Both the position numbers and the translations under genes were made by a program. Below, in pieces: positions 15,526-25,043 of a stretch of DNA of 37,797 nucleotides. Origin of the DNA: Gemmatimonadota bacterium (lineage in GTDB: Bacteria > Gemmatimonadota > Gemmatimonadetes > Longimicrobiales > Gaopeijiaceae); assembly GCA_022823145.1 (NCBI GenBank), contig JAJDXS010000044.1:1-37797 (forward strand), written 5' to 3'. Numbering within the stretch: position 1 is the first letter of the stretch; the number at the start of each line of letters is the position of its first letter. The notes under the pieces were generated by a model, which did not search any database, had not been told where the DNA came from, and saw only the letters and a program-made list of their open reading frames with translations.

Positions 15526-17364
15526 GTGGATCGATCAAGCCTGGCGTCCGTCGTCGCTGTCGCTATTGGACTCGTTGCCCCGACGCCGGGTGCCGCCCAG
15601 CGGCCCGACCCGGGCGACTATTCCGAAGCCCGCCATGAGCTCCAAGAGTTGCGTGGCGTGATGGTCCCCATGCGGGACGGCGTTCGGCTCTCCGTGGACA
15701 TCTATCGGCCCGACGCACCCGGGCCCTTTCCCGGAATCCTCGCCCTCACCCCCTACGACAATACCCGAATCGGACAGCGCGACGCGGCACGGTGGTACGG
15801 CAGCCGCGGGTACGTCGTGGTTCTGGCCGACGACCGGGGCCGCTTCGACTCGGAGGGCGTATGGGACCCCTTCGGGGACCTCCATCAGGAGGACGGCTAC
15901 GACCTGGTGGAGTGGATCGCTGCCCAACCCTGGTGCAACGGGAGGGTTGGCATGATCGGCGGGTCCTACCTGGGCTGGACCCAGTGGTGGACGGCCAGCG
16001 CCGCACCGCCATCCCTCAAGGCCATCGCGCCGGAGGTGGCCCCGCCGGACCACTTCGAGAACGCCCCCTATCAGAACGGGGTGTTGGCCGGGTGGATCAT
16101 GGACTGGGGCGCCCGAATGTCCGGACGCACTTTCCAGACGGTCGACGATGGGCCCTACACCGGGTGGACCAACACCCGTGCCGAGGACTTCAGGCACACA
16201 CCGTACGTCACACTCAACGAGTCCAGAGGCCTCCGCAGTGCCCCCTGGTTCGAGACGTGGATCCGTCAGAATCGTTCGAGCGACCGCTATTGGCGGGGGA
16301 TCGCCTACCAGGGGCGGGAACACTGGTCACGAATGACGGTTCCGTCCGTGGCGATCACGGGCTGGTTCGACGCGAACTATCCTGGCTCGCCCATGAACTA
16401 CATGGGGATGAAGGAATACGGTGCGACCCCCGAGGCCCGGCGGCCGACGCTGATCATCGGTCCCTGGACCCATGGACGCTACGTGCGGGAGGCAGCGGGG
16501 ATCGACTACGGGGCCGAGGCCGACTTCGACTTCAAGGAGTACGCAGCCCGGTGGTTCGACCGCTTTCTGAAGGGCGTGGACAACGGCGTCGAGAGCGACT
16601 CGCCGGTCTACGTGTTCGTGATGGGAGAAGACGCGTGGCACGCCGAGGAGGATTGGCCGCTGCCGCAGACGCGGTGGACCCGGTACTACCTCGGTTCCGG
16701 AGGTCGCGCCAATTCCCTGAAGGGCGATGGGGTGCTCGGCACATCGTTGCCGGCGTCCGAGGGGTATGACACCTACCTGTATGATCCACTGAACCCCACC
16801 CGGGATCCCTTCTTCGGGCGCCCCGGCCACAACGGCCATATCGACGGAGCCGTGGATGCACGGCTGTCGTCCCTGGGCGACGAGGTCCTCGTGTACGAGA
16901 CACCACCCCTGGAAGAGGCGGTGGAGGTAACCGGACCCATCGAGGCCATGCTGTACGCCTCGACCTCCGCGAGAGACACGGACTGGATGGTCCGCCTGGT
17001 GGATGTGCACCCCGATGGCCACGCCGCGTTCCTCACCGACGGCGTGATGCGGGCCCGGAACCGGGACCCGGAAGCCGAGGGCCGCTTCAATGCCGCCGAA
17101 CTCAGCACCGTCGAGCCCGGCGAGGTCTACGAATACACGATTCGGTTCTGGCGTGGGACGGGAAACCTGTTCCGGGTCGGCCACCGGATCCGCATCGAGG
17201 TTTCATCGAGTTACTACCCCTACTACCTGCCCAACCTGAACACCGGGCACGACAACGTGGGGCTGGCGCGGGCGGAAGACGCCGTGGTCGCCGAGCAGCG
17301 GGTCTACCACGGAGGCAACTACGCGTCCCATGTGGTGCTGCCGGTGATCCCGCCGCGGCGCTGA
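15526..17364 (+). CDS. CocE/NonD family hydrolase, secreted
   Basis: This 612-aa exported alpha/beta-hydrolase is of the S15/CocE group. The GTG at 15526 is chosen because GGGAGG lies about 4 bp upstream and because it gives a Sec signal (VAVAIGLVAPTPGAAQ) with cleavage near residue 25. The catalytic triad is Ser147 in GGSYLGW, Asp282 in TGWFDANYPGS and His316 in GPWTHGRY. The C-terminal XPD_C jelly-roll starts near residue 460 (VEVTGPIEAMLYASTSARDT). Unlike the upstream CocE homologue at 4137, it has a cleavable signal instead of a lipobox, so it is probably periplasmic. Family members cleave amino-acid esters, acyl-amides or X-Pro bonds. Its place in the SusCD run suggests that it trims the imported compound; the substrate is unknown. 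Confidence 0.94.
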   Translation: MDRSSLASVVAVAIGLVAPTPGAAQRPDPGDYSEARHELQELRGVMVPMRDGVRLSVDIYRPDAPGPFPGILALTPYDNTRIGQRDAARWYGSRGYVVVLADDRGRFDSEGVWDPFGDLHQEDGYDLVEWIAAQPWCNGRVGMIGGSYLGWTQWWTASAAPPSLKAIAPEVAPPDHFENAPYQNGVLAGWIMDWGARMSGRTFQTVDDGPYTGWTNTRAEDFRHTPYVTLNESRGLRSAPWFETWIRQNRSSDRYWRGIAYQGREHWSRMTVPSVAITGWFDANYPGSPMNYMGMKEYGATPEARRPTLIIGPWTHGRYVREAAGIDYGAEADFDFKEYAARWFDRFLKGVDNGVESDSPVYVFVMGEDAWHAEEDWPLPQTRWTRYYLGSGGRANSLKGDGVLGTSLPASEGYDTYLYDPLNPTRDPFFGRPGHNGHIDGAVDARLSSLGDEVLVYETPPLEEAVEVTGPIEAMLYASTSARDTDWMVRLVDVHPDGHAAFLTDGVMRARNRDPEAEGRFNAAELSTVEPGEVYEYTIRFWRGTGNLFRVGHRIRIEVSSSYYPYYLPNLNTGHDNVGLARAEDAVVAEQRVYHGGNYASHVVLPVIPPRR

Positions 17365-17400
17365 GTTGGAGCTATGCACTTCTGAACAGAGGAAGACCTG

Positions 17401-18900
17401 ATGCGAGTACCTGCAATCATCGCGATCCTGGCAGTTGCCGCGTGCCAGACCGACCGGCCTGAGGGAAGCGCCCGGTCCGCGGAGCAGCCGACGACCCAGG
17501 CCGGCGCCTTCGACCTCGTGATTTCCGGTGGCCGGGTAATGGACCCCGAGACCGGCCTCGACGCCATCAGGAACGTAGGGATCGTGGACGGCCGAATCGC
17601 GGCGGTCACCGAGGATGTTCTGGAGGGAGCCGAGTCCATCGACGCCAGCGGGCTGGTGGTCGCACCCGGCTTCATCGACCTCCACGCACACGGCCAGGAT
17701 CCGGTGAGCGCGCGGCTGCAGGCAGCCGACGGCGTCACGACGGCCCTGGAGATGGAGATCGGCGTGTTCCCGGTAGCGGAATGGATCGCGACGAGGGAGG
17801 GACACGCCATCATCAACTTCGGCGCGACCGTCAGCCATCCGGGGGCCCGCGTCATGGTGGTTGACGGTATCAGGACCCTGCACTGGCCGACACTCACCGA
17901 GGAGGAGTCGGCGAGGCTGGACGCCGGCATGGGCGTATACGCCGACCTCGACGAAGAACGGATCGCCGAGGTCATCGACCTCCTGGAGCAGGGGCTGACG
18001 GAGGGCGGGCTGGGGATCGGCTTCGGGATCACCTACACCCCGGGCGCGACGCGACTCGAGATCCTGCGTGCCTTCGAGATGGCCGCGGCGAGAGGGGTGC
18101 CGGCCTACGTGCATCTGCGCGGCAGGGACTCGGGCGGGACTCTGGGTGCCTTCCAGGAAGTCATCGCTGACGCGGCGATCACGGGCGCGTCGCTGCACAT
18201 CGTCCACATGAACAGCAGTTCGGGCGAACTGGCCCCGATTACCCTCGGCATGATGCGGGGCGCCCGGGAACAGGGGCTCGACATCACCACCGAGGCCTAC
18301 CCGTACACCGCCGGGTCGACTCGAATAGAATCCGCCGCCTACGACGGCTGGGAGGACAACCCGAACGCCGACTACGGTCGACTCCAGTGGGCGGCCACCG
18401 GTGAGCGTCTGACCGCCGAGACCTTCCGGCAGTACCGGGCCACGGGCGGGTGGGTCATCGCCCACGGACGGACCGAGGAGATGAACGAGTGGGTCACCGT
18501 TCAGCCCGACGTGATGGTCGCGAGCGACGGGATTCCCTTCCTGTACGGGCCCGCCCACCCCCGTGGGGCCGGCACCTACGCGCGCGTGCTGGGGCGCTAT
18601 GTGCGCGAGCGGGGCGCGCTGTCACTGATGGATGCCCTGTCCAAGATGACGATCCAGCCCGCCCGGCGCGTCGAGGACACGGCCCCCGTGATGGCGCGGA
18701 AGGGCAGGGTGCAAGTCGGGGCGGACGCCGACCTCACCCTCTTCGACCCCGAGACGGTGATCGACCGGTCCACCTATGCGGACGGCGACGAGCCCTCGGC
18801 CGGGATCATCCATGTGATGGTGGAGGGGCAGTTCGTGGTGCGCCACGGCGAGGTTGTCGACGGGGTGTTTCCCGGGAAGGCGATTCGCGGGACGCGGTAG
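17401..18900 (+). CDS. D-aminoacylase-like amidohydrolase, lipoprotein
   Basis: This 499-aa metal-dependent amidohydrolase resembles N-acyl-D-amino-acid deacylases, which release a D-amino acid and a fatty or acetic acid. The ATG at 17401 has AGAGGAAG upstream. The lipoprotein signal ends at Cys15 (VAAC), unusual for a family that is often cytoplasmic, and places it in the periplasm. The urease-like TIM barrel is marked by APGFIDLHAHG (His95, His97), YVHLRG (His238), IVHMN (His269) and VASDGIPF (Asp376). The small beta-sandwich is formed by residues about 38-85 and the C-terminal GRVQVGADADLTLFDP. The segment ALEMEIG replaces the Cys-bearing turn seen in classic D-aminoacylases, so substrate or metal content may differ. 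It lies 36 bp after the CocE gene. Confidence 0.87.
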   Translation: MRVPAIIAILAVAACQTDRPEGSARSAEQPTTQAGAFDLVISGGRVMDPETGLDAIRNVGIVDGRIAAVTEDVLEGAESIDASGLVVAPGFIDLHAHGQDPVSARLQAADGVTTALEMEIGVFPVAEWIATREGHAIINFGATVSHPGARVMVVDGIRTLHWPTLTEEESARLDAGMGVYADLDEERIAEVIDLLEQGLTEGGLGIGFGITYTPGATRLEILRAFEMAAARGVPAYVHLRGRDSGGTLGAFQEVIADAAITGASLHIVHMNSSSGELAPITLGMMRGAREQGLDITTEAYPYTAGSTRIESAAYDGWEDNPNADYGRLQWAATGERLTAETFRQYRATGGWVIAHGRTEEMNEWVTVQPDVMVASDGIPFLYGPAHPRGAGTYARVLGRYVRERGALSLMDALSKMTIQPARRVEDTAPVMARKGRVQVGADADLTLFDPETVIDRSTYADGDEPSAGIIHVMVEGQFVVRHGEVVDGVFPGKAIRGTR

Positions 18901-18998
18901 CGGCGCGGTCGCCCCGCGCCCCCCGGTGCCGCTGTCACCCCGCGCTCGCGCAGCCTACTATGAGCAAAACGGGATCCATCCGCGAAGGAGCTTGAACC

Positions 18999-21452
18999 AT
19001 GTCGATCCGACGCCCTGCCGCCCCCATCCTCGCGCTCGCCGCTCTGCTTGTACCGCTATCCGGGTTGGCGGCGCAGGACGCCTACCGAACACCAACCCCG
19101 GACGTCGTCGACATCCTGGACGCGGCGCCTCTCCCCCAGGCGGTGGTCGGCCCGTCCGGCGACTGGATGATCCTCGCGCACAGCGAGAGCATGCCGGGGA
19201 TCGAGGATCTGGCCGCACCCATGCTGCGGCTGGCCGGGCGCAGGATCAGCCCGGTCACCAACGGCATGCACGCCGCGCCGCCGTTCGTGCGATTCTCGGT
19301 CGTCGATCTGGACGGCGGCGACACCCGCGACGTAACGGGCGCCGAGGACGGCCTCGGTCCCCCGCTCTGGTCGCCTGCGGGCGACAACTTCGCCTTCACG
19401 CGAACGACCTCGGAAGGCGTTGCTCTCTGGCTGGCCGACCCGCAAACGGGCACCGCGCGAGCCCTTACCAGCCCATCGCTGAACGGCGCCCGCGGCGAAC
19501 CCTGCGCCTGGATGCCCGACGGCGGTTCACTGCTATGCCACTACCTTGTTGAAGACCGCGGCGCCCCGCCCGTGCCCGCGGCGATTCCCATCGGCCCCGT
19601 CATTCAGGAATCCGGCGGCGAGGCTGCCCCCTCCTGGACCTTCCAGGATCTGCTGGAAGACGCCCACGACGAGGCGCTGTTCGACTACTACCTCACGTCG
19701 CAGCCCACTCTCGTGGACGCCGGCACCGGAGCCACACGACCCATGGGGGCCCCGGCCGTCTACGAATCCCTGGAGCCTTCACCCAGCGGCGAGTACTTCC
19801 TCTCGGTCCGCACGGTCCGCCCCTACTCCTACCTCGTGCCCGACTCCCGCTTCGCCAAGGAGGTGGAAGTTCTCGGCAGCGACGGTGCGGCCCTGCGCAC
19901 ACTCGCCACCCTGCCCCTGGACGAGGGCGGCCCCGAGCATCTCGGCTTTCGTCGCGCAGGCCTCCGCCAGTTCTCCTGGCGCCCCGGGGTGCCCGCCACC
20001 CTGGCCTACGTGGAAGCCCTCGATGGCGGCAACCCCGCGCTCGACGTGCCCCACCGCGATCGCGTGCTGACCCTCGCGGCGCCCTTCGACGGAGGCGGCA
20101 TCGAACTCGTCCGCACCGAACACCGCCTGGGCTCGGGTGCCTTCGGCTTCGGCTACCCGGTCCTGTGGGGCGAGGACGGCGAGACCGCCCTGGTCTACGA
20201 ATTCGACTGGCCGACACGGCGGTCCCGTGCCTGGGCCGTGCCGGCTTCGTCTTCCGGGACCCAGCCGGCGCTCCTCTGGGACCGCAGCACGGACGACTGG
20301 TACGGCAATCCCGGGGACCCGGTCATGAAGCAGGACGGGGCCGGCAAGCCGGTCGTCCACATGGACGGCACGAGCATCTTCCTGGCGGGCCCGGGAGGAT
20401 CTCCCGAAGGGGACCGGCCATTCCTGGACCGGCTCGACCTGGCGGCTGCCGAGCTGCAGCGACTCTTCCACTCGGGCGCGGACAGCTACGAGACCGTGGT
20501 CGGCCTGGCGGACGCACGCGCCGGCCGGATCGTCATCCGGCGCGAGACCACCAAGGAGCCCCCCAACTACCATCTGGTCACGACCGGCGACGGCGAGCGC
20601 ACCGCCCTCACGTCCTTCCCCAACCCCCAGCCCCAACTCGCCGGCATCACCAAGAGCAAGGTCTATTACGAGCGCGACGACGGCATCCCGCTGTCGGGCG
20701 AACTGTACCTGCCCGCCGACTACGAGCCCGGCACGCGTCTCCCGGTCCTGGTGTGGGCCTACCCGCGCGAGTTCGCGGACGAGGACGGGGCGGGACAGGT
20801 CCGCGGCTCGGCCCATCGGTTCACGACGATCTCCGGCGCCTCGCACCTCCTGCTCCTCACACAGGGTTACGCCGTGCTGAACGACGCCGCGATGCCGATC
20901 GTCGGCGGCTTCACGGCGAACGACACCTACGTGGAGCAGCTGGTGGCCAACGGCAAGGCCGCGGTGGACAAGCTCGTCGAGATGGGTGTGGCCGACCGCG
21001 ACCGGGTCGGGATCGCCGGGCACAGCTACGGGGCCTTCATGACCGCCAACATGCTGGCGCACTCCGACGACTTCGCTGCCGGGATCGCGCGCAGCGGCGC
21101 CTTCAACAGAAGCCTCACGCCCTTCGGCTTCCAGTACGAACGCCGCACCTTCTGGGAGGCGCCCGAGGTCTACTTCCGCATGTCGGCCTTCATGCACGCG
21201 GAGAAGATCAACGAGCCGCTGCTGCTGATCCACGGTGTCATCGACAACAACTCCGGGACCTTCCCCGTCCAGTCGGAGCGGATGTACCACGCCGTGAAGG
21301 GTCTCGGGGGCACCGTCCGCCTGGTGATGCTGCCGCACGAGAGCCACGGCTACCGGGCCCGCGAATCGGTCCTGCACACGGTGTGGGAGATGTTCGACTG
21401 GATGCGTCGTCACGTGAAGGAGCGGCAGCCACGCGAACTGATCCCCGAATGA
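18999..21452 (+). CDS. S9 prolyl-oligopeptidase family peptidase, glutamyl-endopeptidase-like, secreted
   Basis: This 817-aa exported serine peptidase starts at an ATG with AAGGAG 8 bp upstream and a Sec signal cleaved near residue 25 (LSGLAAQ). The N-terminal part opens with VVDILDAAPLPQAVVGPSGD and LRLAGRRISPVTNG, segments typical of the plant-type glutamyl endopeptidase branch (S9D), and forms a beta-propeller. The C-terminal alpha/beta-hydrolase domain carries Ser676 in GHSYGAFM, Asp749 in HGVIDNNSGT and His783 in PHESHGY. It probably cuts small periplasmic peptides, preferentially after Glu by family analogy. It comes 98 bp after the D-aminoacylase gene, the largest gap in this run, which may hold a secondary promoter (TACTAT at 18956-18961 is a weak -10 candidate). 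The metalloprotease follows closely. Confidence 0.93.
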   Translation: MSIRRPAAPILALAALLVPLSGLAAQDAYRTPTPDVVDILDAAPLPQAVVGPSGDWMILAHSESMPGIEDLAAPMLRLAGRRISPVTNGMHAAPPFVRFSVVDLDGGDTRDVTGAEDGLGPPLWSPAGDNFAFTRTTSEGVALWLADPQTGTARALTSPSLNGARGEPCAWMPDGGSLLCHYLVEDRGAPPVPAAIPIGPVIQESGGEAAPSWTFQDLLEDAHDEALFDYYLTSQPTLVDAGTGATRPMGAPAVYESLEPSPSGEYFLSVRTVRPYSYLVPDSRFAKEVEVLGSDGAALRTLATLPLDEGGPEHLGFRRAGLRQFSWRPGVPATLAYVEALDGGNPALDVPHRDRVLTLAAPFDGGGIELVRTEHRLGSGAFGFGYPVLWGEDGETALVYEFDWPTRRSRAWAVPASSSGTQPALLWDRSTDDWYGNPGDPVMKQDGAGKPVVHMDGTSIFLAGPGGSPEGDRPFLDRLDLAAAELQRLFHSGADSYETVVGLADARAGRIVIRRETTKEPPNYHLVTTGDGERTALTSFPNPQPQLAGITKSKVYYERDDGIPLSGELYLPADYEPGTRLPVLVWAYPREFADEDGAGQVRGSAHRFTTISGASHLLLLTQGYAVLNDAAMPIVGGFTANDTYVEQLVANGKAAVDKLVEMGVADRDRVGIAGHSYGAFMTANMLAHSDDFAAGIARSGAFNRSLTPFGFQYERRTFWEAPEVYFRMSAFMHAEKINEPLLLIHGVIDNNSGTFPVQSERMYHAVKGLGGTVRLVMLPHESHGYRARESVLHTVWEMFDWMRRHVKERQPRELIPE

Positions 21453-21493
21453 ACCGCGCCTCACACCCACGCAAGCACCCCGGGAGCACCACC

Positions 21494-23977
21494 ATGTTCC
21501 GCGCCACGATCGCCGCCATGCTCGTCCCCGCCGCCCTCATCACCACCACCACCCAACCCGTGCCCGCCCAGGAGGCCGACGACGGCCTTCCGACCATCGC
21601 CGACTACACGCGCGGCATGGACGCCCAGCCCGGCTACTTCCCCCTTTACTGGGACGATGCGGGGGGCCGGCTCCTCCTCGAGGTCGGCCGTTTGGACGAG
21701 CAGTTCCTCTACCTGACGTCGCTGGCAACCGGCGTCGGCTCGAACGCGCTGGGCCTCGACCGCGGCAACATCCAGAGTGCGTACCTCGCCCACTTCGAGC
21801 GGGTCGGGCCGAAGGTGCTGCTCGTGCTCGACAACCCCGGCTTTCGCGCCGAGACCGATCCGACCGAGGCCCTGGTGCAGTCCGTCGACGAGTCGTTCCC
21901 GACTTCGACGGTCGGAGGGTTTGCGCTGGTCGCCGAGGAGAACGGACGCGCGCTGGTCGACGCGACCTCGTTCTTCCTGCGCGACGTCGTCGGTGTCGCC
22001 TCCCGGCTGCAGGCGGCGAATCAGGGCACCTACCGGCTCGATGCGAATCGCAGCGCCATCTTCCTGCCCCGCACGAAGGCGTTTCCGGAGAACACCGAGG
22101 TGGAGGCTTCGCTCACCTTCGAGAGCGAGCGGCCGGGGGGCGAGATCCAGCGGCACGCGCCGGACGGACGGGCGATGACGCTGCGGCAACATCATTCCCT
22201 GGTGATGCTCCCCGACGACGGCTACACGCCCCGGAGCTTCGACCCCAGGATCGGGGTCTTCGCCACCGGCTACTTCGACTTCGGCAAGCCCTTCAACGAC
22301 GACTACCAGACGGCGCTGGCCCGCCGTCACCGACTGGTCAAGGCCGATCCCTCGGCGGCGATGAGCGAGCCTGTCGAGCCGATCATCTACTACCTCGATC
22401 CGGCGGTGCCCGAGCCCTACCGCACGGCATTCAAGATCGGCGGGGTATGGTGGAACCAGGTCTTCGAGGCGGCCGGTTTCATCGACGCCTTCCGCGTCGA
22501 GGACATGCCCGCCGACATGGATCCCATGGATGCGCGCTACCATGTGATCCAGTGGGTCCACCGAACGCAGGCGGGCTCCTCGATCGGACCGTCCTTCGCC
22601 GATCCCCGCACGGGAGAGATCATCAAGGCCGCCGTGCGGATGGACTCGTACCGGTCGCTGGCCAACTACAACACCTTCGCGGGCGCGGCCGGGGTGGACG
22701 GCGACTGGTACGCGGGCGCGCCGCCGGGCGTCGACGGCGAGGAGTTCGTGATGATGCGCCGCCGCCAGCACTCCGCGCACGAAATCGGGCACACGCTGGG
22801 GCTCGCGCACAACTTCATCTCGATCAGCGACGGGCATGCGTCGGTGATGGACTATCCGGCCCCCGTGATCGAACTGCGCGACGGACGGCTCGATCTGTCC
22901 GGGGCGTATCGGGCGGGTCCCGGGGCGTATGACACGCTGGCGATCCGGTACGCCTACGCCTCGCCGCCTGCCGGTGAGAGCGAGGAGGAGTTCCTGGACG
23001 GCCTGCTCCTCGAGGCCCAGGAACGCGGCTGGCGCTTCATCACGAACCCGGATGCCGGCGCCGGCAACTCGTACCCGGACGCGACCTGGTGGATCAACGG
23101 GAGCGATGTCCTGGACGAGTTCGAGCGCGTGAGCGAGGTCCGGCGCTTCATGATCGATTCGTTCGACGAGCGCGCGATCGAGCCGGGCGAGCCGATGCAC
23201 AAGCTCCGGGAGCGCTTCGCCCCGGTCTACTTCAGCCACCGCGCCACCTACGAGGCCGCGATCAAGACGATCGGCGGGATGGAGTATACCTACGGGGTGC
23301 GCGGCGACGTCCTGCCGGTGACGGAGCTGGTCTCCGCCGACCGCGTGCGCCGGGCGCTGGATCTGCTGAATGAGGCGCTCGCTCCCGGGCAGCTCGCGAT
23401 CCCGGAGTCGGTGCTGGAGATTCTGGCGCCAAGGTCTTTCGGCTGGGTGACCGGCGGCCCGGCGTGGTCGAATCGCGCGGGTCCGGCCTTCGATCAGATC
23501 GGAGCGGCTACAACGGTCGCGAGCGAGATCGTCGGTGGGGTGCTGGCGCCCTCGCGCACCGCCCGTGTCGTCGCGTTCCATGCGCGCGAGCCGTCGCTGC
23601 CCAGCCTGGAAGAGGTCGTTGGGTGGCTGGTGGACGACGCGTGGGAACGGTCCGCGATCGGGTCGGACGCGGCGCTGGTGCGCGTGGTCCAGAATGTTGT
23701 CGTCGACGAATTGTTGGCGCTCGCTGCGGACGGGGACGCGACCACCGAGGCCCGTGCGGCTGCCGAGTGGGGCTTGCGGCGCGCTCGGGCCCGTGCGGGG
23801 GACCTGGCCTCGGAAGCCGGCCCCGGCGAGGAAGTGAACGGCGCCACGCAGTTCGCGCACGCCGCGCGGTTGGTCAGCGCGATCGACCGCTTCTTCGAGC
23901 GCCCCTGGGAAGCGGGAGAGCGGACCGAGGCGCCGCAGGGTCCCGGGTGGGCGCGGGATCCCGGTGAACACCGATGA
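21494..23977 (+). CDS. Zinc-dependent metalloprotease, DUF5117/DUF4953 type, secreted
   Basis: This protein of about 827 aa is an exported metalloprotease of the type annotated with DUF5117 and DUF4953 in Bacteroidota and Gemmatimonadota. The ATG at 21494 is preferred: GGGAG lies about 8 bp upstream and it begins a clear signal peptide (FRATIAAMLVPAALI ... VPAQ). An ATG at 21449 overlapping the S9 stop is possible but gives a Pro/His-rich leader. The DUF5117 core is seen in FLYLTSLATGVGSNALGLDR and HFERVGPKVLLVLDN. The zinc site is HEIGHTLGLAH with His429, Glu430, His433 and His439, followed by a Met-turn-like VMDYPAP. A helical C-terminus extends beyond residue 540. It is the last gene of the SusCD run. 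Confidence 0.92.
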   Translation: MFRATIAAMLVPAALITTTTQPVPAQEADDGLPTIADYTRGMDAQPGYFPLYWDDAGGRLLLEVGRLDEQFLYLTSLATGVGSNALGLDRGNIQSAYLAHFERVGPKVLLVLDNPGFRAETDPTEALVQSVDESFPTSTVGGFALVAEENGRALVDATSFFLRDVVGVASRLQAANQGTYRLDANRSAIFLPRTKAFPENTEVEASLTFESERPGGEIQRHAPDGRAMTLRQHHSLVMLPDDGYTPRSFDPRIGVFATGYFDFGKPFNDDYQTALARRHRLVKADPSAAMSEPVEPIIYYLDPAVPEPYRTAFKIGGVWWNQVFEAAGFIDAFRVEDMPADMDPMDARYHVIQWVHRTQAGSSIGPSFADPRTGEIIKAAVRMDSYRSLANYNTFAGAAGVDGDWYAGAPPGVDGEEFVMMRRRQHSAHEIGHTLGLAHNFISISDGHASVMDYPAPVIELRDGRLDLSGAYRAGPGAYDTLAIRYAYASPPAGESEEEFLDGLLLEAQERGWRFITNPDAGAGNSYPDATWWINGSDVLDEFERVSEVRRFMIDSFDERAIEPGEPMHKLRERFAPVYFSHRATYEAAIKTIGGMEYTYGVRGDVLPVTELVSADRVRRALDLLNEALAPGQLAIPESVLEILAPRSFGWVTGGPAWSNRAGPAFDQIGAATTVASEIVGGVLAPSRTARVVAFHAREPSLPSLEEVVGWLVDDAWERSAIGSDAALVRVVQNVVVDELLALAADGDATTEARAAAEWGLRRARARAGDLASEAGPGEEVNGATQFAHAARLVSAIDRFFERPWEAGERTEAPQGPGWARDPGEHR

Positions 23978-23995
23978 CCGGCCAATGAGGGCGTG

Positions 23996-24018
23996 AACGT
24001 TCCAGCTGAAACGTTTTT
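23996..24018 (+). terminator. Weak candidate terminator between convergent genes
   Basis: Two AACGTT arms (23996-24001 and 24010-24015) with an 8-nt loop are followed by further Ts (24016-24018). The stem is only 6-7 bp, so this is a weak rho-independent terminator at best, but it sits exactly between the convergent ends of the metalloprotease and KAS III genes. Confidence 0.35.
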
Positions 24019-24020
24019 CG

Positions 24021-25028
24021 CTAAAACCGCAGCAGCAGCGCCGCCCAATGGAACCCGGCGCCGAAGGCAGTCAGCAGCACCAGGTCGCCGGGCTCGATCC
24101 GCCCCTGTTCCCGTGCTTCCCACAGGGCCAGGGGAACGGACGCCGAGCCGGTGTTGCCGTACTTCTGGACGTTGATGAAGACGCGCTCCTGGGGGACTTG
24201 CAGCCGCCTGGCGACGGCGTTCAGGATGCGCAGGTTGGCCTGGTGGGGGACGACGAGCGCAACGTCGTCGATGGGGACCCCGGCCTTTTCCAGCACTTCG
24301 TGGGACGCCTGGCTCATCCGGCTGACGGCCTCGCGGAATACCTCCCGACCCTGCATGACGACGTGCTTGTGGAGACCCTGCCGCGCCCGCTCGACGGTGA
24401 TCGGCACGCGCGTGCCGCCCGCCTCGACCCCGAGGATGTCGCTCTTGCTGCCGTCCGTTCCCGCCGTGGCGGCCACGATCTCGACCGCGTCCGGTCCCGG
24501 CCCGACGACCGCGGCACCAGCCGCGTCGCCGAAGAGGACGCAAGTGTTGCGGTCCTCCCAGTTCATCAGGCGGGTGAGGAGTTCCACCCCGATCACCAGA
24601 ACCCGGTGCCCGTGCGAGATGGCCCGCGAGCGCGCGATGTCCAGCGCCAGCACGAATCCGGCGCAGCCGCTGCCGGCCAGGTCGTAGCACGGGATGTGGC
24701 CGACGCCGAGACGGTCCTGCACGTACGGGGAAGTGTCGGGGATGAAGACCTCGGGCGTATCGGTCGCCAGCACGATCTCGTCGATATCCGCAGGCTCGAA
24801 GGCGCCGTCTGCAAGAGCTGCGCGGGCCGCGGCCAGCGCCAGATCGGCCGTGCTTTCTTCCTCACCTGCAATTCGCCGTGTACGAATGCCGGTGCGGGAC
24901 ACGATCCACTCGTCGGAGGTGTCGATGCGCTCCGCCCATTCGTCGTTCGTCATGACGCGCTCGGGCAGATGAATGCCCAGGCCGAGCAGGCCGACAGCGT
25001 GCTGAGCGGGTGTGCCGGGCGGGCTCAT
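24021..25028 (-). CDS. 3-oxoacyl-ACP synthase III (KAS III/FabH family)
   Basis: This 335-aa cytoplasmic thiolase-fold enzyme should condense an acyl-CoA with malonyl-ACP, the first elongation step of fatty acid synthesis, or carry out a related condensation. The Cys-His-Asn triad is intact: Cys122 in SGCAGFVLAL, His262 in VPHQANLRI and Asn292 in YGNTGSAS. DEWIVSRTGIRTRR and the GAGFHWAALLLRF end are typical of FabH. No fab, acp or pks gene is nearby; its only partner is the racemase homologue 15 bp upstream, with which it must be co-transcribed. It may therefore serve a special pathway instead of bulk lipid synthesis, and a FabH-like enzyme of secondary metabolism is the alternative. The gene symbol is left blank for that reason. 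Confidence 0.92.
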   Translation of the reverse strand: MSPPGTPAQHAVGLLGLGIHLPERVMTNDEWAERIDTSDEWIVSRTGIRTRRIAGEEESTADLALAAARAALADGAFEPADIDEIVLATDTPEVFIPDTSPYVQDRLGVGHIPCYDLAGSGCAGFVLALDIARSRAISHGHRVLVIGVELLTRLMNWEDRNTCVLFGDAAGAAVVGPGPDAVEIVAATAGTDGSKSDILGVEAGGTRVPITVERARQGLHKHVVMQGREVFREAVSRMSQASHEVLEKAGVPIDDVALVVPHQANLRILNAVARRLQVPQERVFINVQKYGNTGSASVPLALWEAREQGRIEPGDLVLLTAFGAGFHWAALLLRF

Positions 25029-25043
25029 TGCGCCCCGGCCTCG

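Noticed and set aside
21461..23971. An 836-codon minus-strand open frame opposite the zinc metalloprotease.
   Set aside because: Antisense shadow; the plus-strand gene has a signal peptide and intact HExxHxxGxxH.
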